The notes beneath the pieces are model-generated. The model was not told the origin of the DNA and made no database searches. It worked only from the letters and a program-made list of their open reading frames with translations. A DNA stretch of 64,000 nucleotides from the NCBI GenBank assembly GCA_034401795.1, contig CM067365.1:11238145-11302144 (forward strand), written 5' to 3'. Shown in pieces: positions 58,318-64,000 of the stretch; positions within the stretch are counted from its first letter, which is position 1; every line of letters starts with the position of its first letter. The stretch is from Chaetoderma sp. LZ-2023a (lineage: Eukaryota; Mollusca; Caudofoveata; Chaetodermatida; Chaetodermatidae). The position numbers and the translations under genes are program-made.

Positions 58318-58544
58318 GCCCATTTTGATTGTGACGTCAACCTACATGGACTACGATGTTTCATTGGCATCACTTATTATTAGCCCTAGGTTATTTAGAC
58401 ACGTGTTATTCCTCAGTGGACTATGATGACGATGGTGTGTAATTATCATAGTACACACCAATCATAAATATCAGCAATCTACCACGATATGCGTACCGTT
58501 GCGTCGATTTACCCCTTCTCCACGAAGCCTGCCAAAACGACATG
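58318..58544. other. No gene recognised
   Basis: Short unassigned stretch. It begins with GATTGTGACGTCAACC, resembling a PAL-B end. Confidence 0.4.
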
Positions 58545-58745
58545 TGTAGAAGTGTTGAGGAATATCCATTTGCGAGCCAAAATAAGGTTATCTTTTTAAA
58601 AATTAACACTGAAATGGCTGGCTCGGTTATAGAGCCAATCATTCCAGACGTAAAATCCTCAAAGGTTCTCTGCTCTTGGCCTACAAATGGACTGTCAATT
58701 ATGACATCTTTAAATTTTCGTGAGTAAATCTAGCCACGAAGGTGT
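58545..58745. mobile_element. PAL-A foldback element copy
   Basis: Core GGCTGGCTCGGTTATAGAGC at about 58,616-58,635, with arms AAAAATTAACACTGAAAT and ATTCCAGACGTAAAAT. Confidence 0.75.
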
Positions 58746-58837
58746 CATTTGTTGATTTCCTCTGGGTACGCCAAATGAACTGTTATTGGAAGACGCAATA
58801 AGCACAGTCTAATGATTCATTGGCATGGATATTAGAA

Positions 58838-59078
58838 TTAACCCTTTAATGGCTAAATCTGGTCAAGAATATTTAAATATTTCCTTTTTGAATATCCATT
58901 CACTGGCCAAGATACAGCGATTTATGAAAATTTATCACTGGAATGACTGGCTCGGTTATCGAGCCAGTCACTTCAGTGTTGAATTTTCAAAAATATTCTT
59001 CTGTTTGTATGCACATGGATATTCCTGAAGTTCACTACAAATGTCGGTTTTGGCCGGGTTCGCCATGAATGGGTTACA
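58838..59078. mobile_element. PAL-A foldback element copy, well preserved
   Basis: Starts TTAACCCTTTAATGGC. Core GACTGGCTCGGTTATCGAGC at about 58,945-58,964. Right end GTTCGCCATGAATGGGTTA. Confidence 0.85.
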
Positions 59079-59130
59079 CACATTAGCGCCGTTAGGTATA
59101 ACGCGGTTTTATCAAGGGTATCATAATAAG

Positions 59131-59170
59131 GCCCCCCCCCCCCCCCCCGGCCCCCCCCCCCCGGCCCCCC
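59131..59170. repeat. Poly-C tract with two GG interruptions
   Basis: About 40 bp, nearly all C. Confidence 0.95.
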
Positions 59171-59500
59171 ACCACCAATGGGAGATCATTGCTAACTATC
59201 TTATTGGAAACCGTAGTACCATCGTCGAAGTTGCTTAGACTTTGCTGCAATGAGTGAAACCATGCATCTGAAAAATAGACGTTCCCCAGGCTTCCATACT
59301 AAAGGTAAACGCTGCAGAGCCAGAACGCGGCATTGGACAGGGCACATACAATTCACGCACGCGATAATATTATGACAATTTTAAAGTCACGTGACATTTC
59401 GATAAGACTGTCGTTATTTTGTGCTCGATATGGTGGTGGTGATAATGCTGATGATGATGTCCAGTATTCGGTGGCTATAGTTATTCGTACTAGCAGCATC
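59171..59500. other. No gene recognised
   Basis: Unassigned. Confidence 0.4.
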
Positions 59501-59740
59501 TTACTTCCTCGCCATTGACCATTGCACCATCTCCTCAGCCACAATTTTTGGCTTTCTCAGATCCATTCTTGATTTGAGCGTACTGAATCCTGTTTTCTTG
59601 AGGTCACCTTGCAGCACGCTTAACATATTTATGCCATGCCGTCCTTTTCCTAGCGTAATATTTATTGGTTCCCAGTAGGGCGAATTCCATGGCTCTGCGC
59701 TGGTGTTTCTTCTAGAACCCTTATACACATGAGCAAACAT
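59501..59740 (-). pseudogene. Possible LINE C-terminal tail
   Basis: A 79-codon minus-strand frame contains LGKGRHGINMLSVLQGDLKK and KIVAEEMVQWS. The pattern GR, xxL-x-DLKK, then A-x-x-x-x-W is like the extreme C-terminus of some LINE RTs (R-G-R-P ... W ... DLK ... A-D-R-x-x-W). Weak, with no RT motifs nearby. Confidence 0.3.
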
Positions 59741-59854
59741 GGACCATCTTTGCGGGCGATCTTTACGGAAACGGCGATGTCCTCCTTCTGTTGGTCAGAA
59801 AAAGCGTGTGGTCAGACCAGCCTGCTTTTGCTCAATAGCCTTTCTGATGTAATG

Positions 59855-59960
59855 CATATTCTGTACAAAATTTTGAAATTGATTTGACTGTGAGATGTTA
59901 CTGTCTATGGCACCAACAGGTTCTAGTTGGATTGACCTTTCCCACATTAGCGTATTTTGG
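59855..59960. mobile_element. Diverged PAL-B core
   Basis: TTTTGAAATTGATTTGACTG, GATGTTACTGTCTATGGCAC and CAACAGGTTCTAGTTGGATT form a degraded palindrome. Confidence 0.5.
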
Positions 59961-60639
59961 GGGGAAATACCTTCCCAGAATGCATCGCTCATACCATTTC
60001 TAGCTGGTTATCGCGATAGCCGACGCACAAACAGCATTACTTTACTATTGGAATCAGATACACCGCATTTTAAGCAGTTTATATGAAGAACTAATTTCAT
60101 AATATTATTGAAGTCATACATCATTTGAAAGCTAAGCCAATTTTCTATAGATTTCTATATTCGTTTTTATAGTTTTGTAAAATTCAATACAGTTGATTGT
60201 AATTTAAAAATAGACCCTATTGCCCTCTTTGATTTAATGAATCTAGGTATAATGGTGTATTTTAAATACGCAAATAATCCAGTGACAATTTTACAAAAAT
60301 ATAAAAAATAATACAGTAATGTTTAGGCAATTGAATACACTTTCCAATAATTTATATCGTAAATAATATAGTGCTTTTAGTTTATCACAGGAACGGTTTA
60401 AATTGCGGTATATTTTAGTGTAATAGTAACTCAACACGGGTCAGTGGCTTGTTGGCAGCGGTACTAGCCAGCAGTTCTGCTCTGAGCGCGTATTTAGGCG
60501 AATCCCGGCGTATTGACGTCAAAGCGGGAAAGGTGTATTCGTTTCTACTTATTAAACATCGTTCCTCTATAGGTGTCTTGAATTTGAAACACTTACATTT
60601 CAATAGAGGGATCCGATCTGCCACTCAAATATATAAAGT
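59961..60639. other. No gene recognised
   Basis: Overlapping short frames on both strands (60,415-60,751) have no recognisable motifs. Confidence 0.4.
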
Positions 60640-61383
60640 CATGCTCAATTACGTTACATGCAGGTTGATGTTACAATACATAGTGACGGGCCAGCAAACC
60701 GACGTGCTAAGACTGACCTATGTGACATCACAGCTGGAAATAGTCAAATAAAGCTGTCAACTGTCGTAAAGGATCTTGGTGTATACTTAGACAATGAACT
60801 GACTATGGATAAACATGTTAGTTACATCTGCAAAGTCTGCTATTTTCAATTGCGCAATATCGGCAGCATCAGGCGCTATATCACAAAAGAGGCCGCGATC
60901 ATGCTAGTACGAGCATTGATAACGTCGCGCCTGGATTATTGTAATAGCCTCCTGATTGGCGCCTCAAAAGAACTTATTCAGCGACTTCAGGTGGTCCAGA
61001 ACACTGCAGCGAGAATCATATCCCTGTGTGCCAAGCGAGAACACATTACTCCGGTCCTACATGATTTGCACTGCCTCCCCATTGTGCAAAGAATAACTTT
61101 TAAGACACTATGTCTGACATACCAATGTGTATCTGGCACAGCACCAGCCTATCTCTCTGACCTTGTACAACCTTACATTCCTGGTCGCTCTCTCAGATCT
61201 GCAAATCTAAATCTACTAAAAGTACCTAAGGTCAACTCTAAAACATATGGCCATAAAACTTTCTCTTTCACTGCAGCTACCGAATGGAATAACTTACCAA
61301 ATGAAATTAGAAACTCATCAACTTTAGAAATCTTTAAATCCAATCTTAAATTCTATTTATTTCAAATAGCATATCCATAGAAT
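60640..61383 (+). pseudogene. LINE RT C-terminal domain, open frame of 240 aa
   Basis: The frame 60,658-61,380 begins after the catalytic palm: VVKDLGVYLDNELTMDKHV (thumb), ICKVCYFQLRNIGSIRRY, ALITSRLDYCNSLLIG, LQVVQNTAARIISL, HITPVLHDLHCLPIVQRI with FKTLCLTYQCVSGTAPAYL. It ends with GRSLRSANLNLL, FSFTAATEWNNLPNEIR and SFKSNLKFYLF-like EIFKSNLKFYLFQIAYP. This is the full C-terminal half of a Jockey/CR1-group RT without a stop codon, so the insertion is fairly young. The catalytic motifs A to C lie upstream of the truncation at about 60,650 and are missing. Met 60,658 is simply the first in frame. Confidence 0.9.
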
Positions 61384-61465
61384 ACTTACGCGCGTTAGCG
61401 CTTAGAGCATGCAGTTGCATGGATTAAGCGCTCTAAAAATGTACTATTATTATTATTATATAGAT
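61384..61465 (+). repeat. 3' end of the LINE relic
   Basis: GATTAAGCGCTCTAAAAATG followed by TATTATTATTAT is the snap-back sequence and short-repeat tail typical of this LINE group. Confidence 0.7.
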
Positions 61466-61660
61466 CAGCCGTGTACAATTGTACGAATTGTATGTCTTTA
61501 CCATTTAATAATAGACACCAACCGTATCCATGCCCAATTAGTTTCAAAAATATCCAACAGCTTACGCATAACTTACCCTAAAATTTGGATTCAGAGAATT
61601 CAGTATTCAAAGTATATAAATTGACTTAAACACGCTGAAAAACTGGGCGGGCATAGCCAG
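61466..61660 (-). mobile_element. PAL-B partial copy, reverse orientation
   Basis: GTACGAATTGTATGTCTTTA, CCAATTAGTTTCAAAAATAT, then GGATTCAGAGAATTCAG and GGGCGGGCATAGCCAG. Half of the core is missing. Confidence 0.65.
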
Positions 61661-61661
61661 A

Positions 61662-61663
<2 letters not shown>

Positions 61664-61748
<85 letters not shown>
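61664..61748. repeat. (AAT)n microsatellite
   Basis: About 85 bp of AAT repeat. Confidence 0.97.
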
Positions 61749-61857
61749 CTTTATTTAAGGAGTGTAAATCTTCAGTAGCCTGATTTTGGAGAGGCCATCG
61801 CAGGATCATATATACACATATATAAATATATACATTATATTACGTTTATGTACACTC

Positions 61858-62785
61858 AGTCACACACTCGCTCGCGCGCTCCCTCGGTATCACATATGCT
61901 CTCTTGCTCGCACCTATGCTTACTCGCTCGCAAGCACATCCATTCGGTCGTTCACTTACTGACTTGCTCGTTAGCCCGCTCGCTCACACGCACATTTGCT
62001 CATACGCCGACATGCTCATTAGTACGCTCGTTCGCTCATAAACTCGCTCGCTCGGCCACTCACCGGCTTTCCAGCACATACGCGCAATCGCTCCAGAGCT
62101 CATTCAATCGCTCATCACTCAATTAATCACTCGCTCGCTCCCCCACACGCAAGTTTTCTCACAGGCTGGTACGCTCATTCTCATGCTCATTTGCTCATAT
62201 GCTCGCTCGGTAGCCCACTCGCCAGCACATACGCGCCTTCGCTTGTAAGCTCAGCCATTCGCTTGCAAGCTCAGCCATTCGCTCACTCACTCACTTACTG
62301 ACTCGCTGGCTCGCACGCTCGCTCACACTCACGTTTTCTTACGCGCGGACACGTTCATGTGCATGCTTATTCGCGCATACGCTCGCTCGCTCACTCCCCC
62401 GCTCATACGCGCACTCATTCATTCGCTCACTCACTCCCTTCTTCTTCTTTTCGTTCGCTGATCATACCGCCAGTCCTAAGTGACTATCGACATGATCATA
62501 AGCGTTAAGTGCGTGGATCCATGGTTTATTAGAGTGCGCCGTGCGGCCTGGAACCTCCGTCTTCAGCACTCGAGGTTTCTGTCAGGCTTACCTCACCCTT
62601 ACCTCCTTTAGTCGCCTCTTACGACACGCAGAGGATACGGAAGGTGTATTCTAAGCCCCACCTACAGGGCTAACTCACTCCCTTACTCACTAGCAAGTAA
62701 GCTCACTCGCTCACACACAAGCTCGCGCGCTCGCTCACATGCCTGCACGCTCATTTATCCACGCACTCACTCGCTCAACTTATAT
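61858..62785. repeat. Degenerate CTCG/CTCA tetranucleotide array, split by a SINE
   Basis: CTCGCTCGCTCAC-type repeats with many substitutions at 61,858-62,440 and 62,673-62,785. Confidence 0.9.
62441..62672 (-). mobile_element. SINE-like element, copy 2, with 12-bp target duplication
   Basis: Homologous to 29,911-30,145 (roughly 93-95% by eye). The B-box match GGTTCCAGGCC on the minus strand is at 62,545-62,555, and the GAA-type tail is at the left. The perfect direct repeat ACTCACTCCCTT at 62,429-62,440 and 62,673-62,684 proves insertion by target-primed retrotransposition into the tetranucleotide array. Confidence 0.88.
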
Positions 62786-62879
62786 TTATACAAACCAGTT
62801 GTTTAAAAAATGTATTTATACATAACCATTTCAACACCGACATGTTGGCATAATAATTTCAAGGCAATCTTACAGTTAA

Positions 62880-62975
62880 GTTGCTGGATATTTTAAAATA
62901 ATAATTTGACAGAAAGATGTGGGTGAAGTAAGCACCAACTTACAGCTCCAGCCAAATTAGAATCAAACTATTCAG
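62880..62975. mobile_element. Diverged PAL-B core
   Basis: TTGCTGGATATTTTAAAATA, then TTTGACAGAAAGATGTGGG and CAGCCAAATTAGAATCAAAC form a weak palindrome. Confidence 0.55.
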
Positions 62976-63118
62976 CCCGGATACTTTTTGTTTCTTGTCC
63001 GTAATTGGATGTTTATCGAGATTTAAATGGTTAAGAATAATATATATTTAATTTTCAATACAATTTCAATGTATTATTTACAAACCCCGGATCACATTCA
63101 GACATATGGGAAATATTT

Positions 63119-63124
63119 ATACAA

Positions 63125-63198
<74 letters not shown>

Positions 63199-63258
63199 GT
63201 ATAATTATTATCGTTATTATTATTATTATTGTTGTTATTATTGTTATTATTATTATTG

Positions 63259-63330
<72 letters not shown>
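63119..63330. repeat. (TTA)n microsatellite with GTTATT interruptions
   Basis: About 210 bp. Poly-Ile/Tyr frames are artefacts. Confidence 0.97.
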
Positions 63331-63331
<1 letters not shown>

Positions 63332-64000
63332 GAATAAATTCTTTTTGTACTGTTGCATTTTAATCACTAGATCTGCAGATTATTGCCAACTTAGGCCATG
63401 TTTCCACTAGAAAGCCAATCTGGAGCTATGCCATATGTTAGTGAAATGGATCCTTCTATTCCAAAGGCGTTAACATCAGGTGTTTTGACGGGAAAGCCAG
63501 AAGCTATGCCATTAGGTTGACCTCAGTATTATGGGACACATTTCTGGGAATCCATTAGAGGCGGGCAGTATTCCACATACAACCTCTTCTTAATGGCTGT
63601 CTTCCAGACAGCGATCATTATTATGTAATCATTACCGATCTCAAAGCGAGGTATTAGCTCTACTGAATATCGATGCCGTATAAGGATTGCGACATGATAA
63701 TACGACACACATTTCTAAATAGGATCAAATATTCCGATCACGGCCGCAGTAGTTTTAGTGCGGGGGAATGGTGGTTTCTTTAGACAGGTGGTCACAGTAC
63801 GCCCCCTCTTATGGGACCACCTTCATGTGGCAAATTAGCATGTCAAATGAATACCGGTTACCTGTTTTCAAAGACCACTTCCAATGACTGACACAGAAGG
63901 TGTCCAACATAGACCGGTTAGTTGTGTGTGTTTATATATATATTTCTGGGCTTCTAAGTTCTACCATTCACGTGGCCTTTTGATGGACATTAACAATCAT
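63331..64000. other. No gene recognised
   Basis: No supported coding region, RNA gene or repeat family. A short TA tract lies at about 63,933-63,945. Confidence 0.4.

Noticed and set aside
57753..58373. Arg/Ser/Phe-rich 191-codon frame
   Set aside because: Tetranucleotide GTTC/CCAC repeats.

Overview
This window is eukaryotic, almost certainly metazoan, intergenic or heterochromatin-like DNA. It holds no intact host gene that I can support. The recognisable coding material consists of decayed non-LTR (LINE) and LTR retrotransposon pieces. The rest is foldback MITE-like elements, a SINE, several satellite or minisatellite arrays, long microsatellites and one 500-base assembly gap (35,197-35,696). 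The mix of several LINE lineages (one with a PHD finger fused to its endonuclease), a Ty3/gypsy-type element and a SINE ending in GAA repeats suggests a marine invertebrate, perhaps a lophotrochozoan. I cannot name a species.

Layout. 1-6,700 has one unrecognised low-complexity ORF (1,242-2,573) and a promoter-like CCAAT/CRE/TATA cluster (3,985-4,053), with no other gene. 6,690-7,610 holds two LINE pieces in opposite orientation. 8,170-14,290 mixes foldback elements (called here PAL-A and PAL-B), LINE pieces and simple repeats, including 160 bp of ACGC and about 1 kb of GTT. 14,591-16,640 is a 19-bp satellite with a 342-bp (18 x 19) higher-order period. 17,605-18,995 is a LINE endonuclease relic. 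20,180-21,545 is a PAL-A element whose core is amplified into nine 122-124-bp tandem units. 22,740-29,556 is a 6.8-kb satellite of about 53.5-bp units with nested higher-order duplications. 29,640-30,230 is a PAL-B element split by a SINE. 33,600-35,196 is a pure pyrimidine tract ending in the gap.

35,860-43,165 carries more PAL-A and PAL-B copies, a LINE relic and a diverged tandem repeat. 43,395-45,090 is a LINE reverse transcriptase relic. 46,205-54,363 is a CR1-like LINE on the minus strand (PHD finger, endonuclease, RT, heptad 3' tail). It is cut in its C-terminal region by a 4,298-bp LTR retrotransposon (47,058-51,355) with matching 195-bp LTRs, a primer-binding site and a polypurine tract. 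That LTR element lacks gag, RT and most of integrase. It keeps the integrase GPF tail, a 237-bp inverted duplication and a frameshifted segment that may be SGNH-hydrolase-like. 55,190-57,645 is a large palindrome split by another RT relic. 57,838-62,785 has tetranucleotide repeats, two PAL-A copies, a LINE C-terminal ORF and a second SINE with a perfect 12-bp target duplication. The window ends in TTA repeats and unassigned sequence.

No pathway or operon links these pieces. The coherent story is nested transposition: SINE into MITE, LTR element into LINE, RT relic into palindrome, MITE into LINE. The other recurring theme is foldback elements acting as seeds for, or hosts of, tandem repeats.
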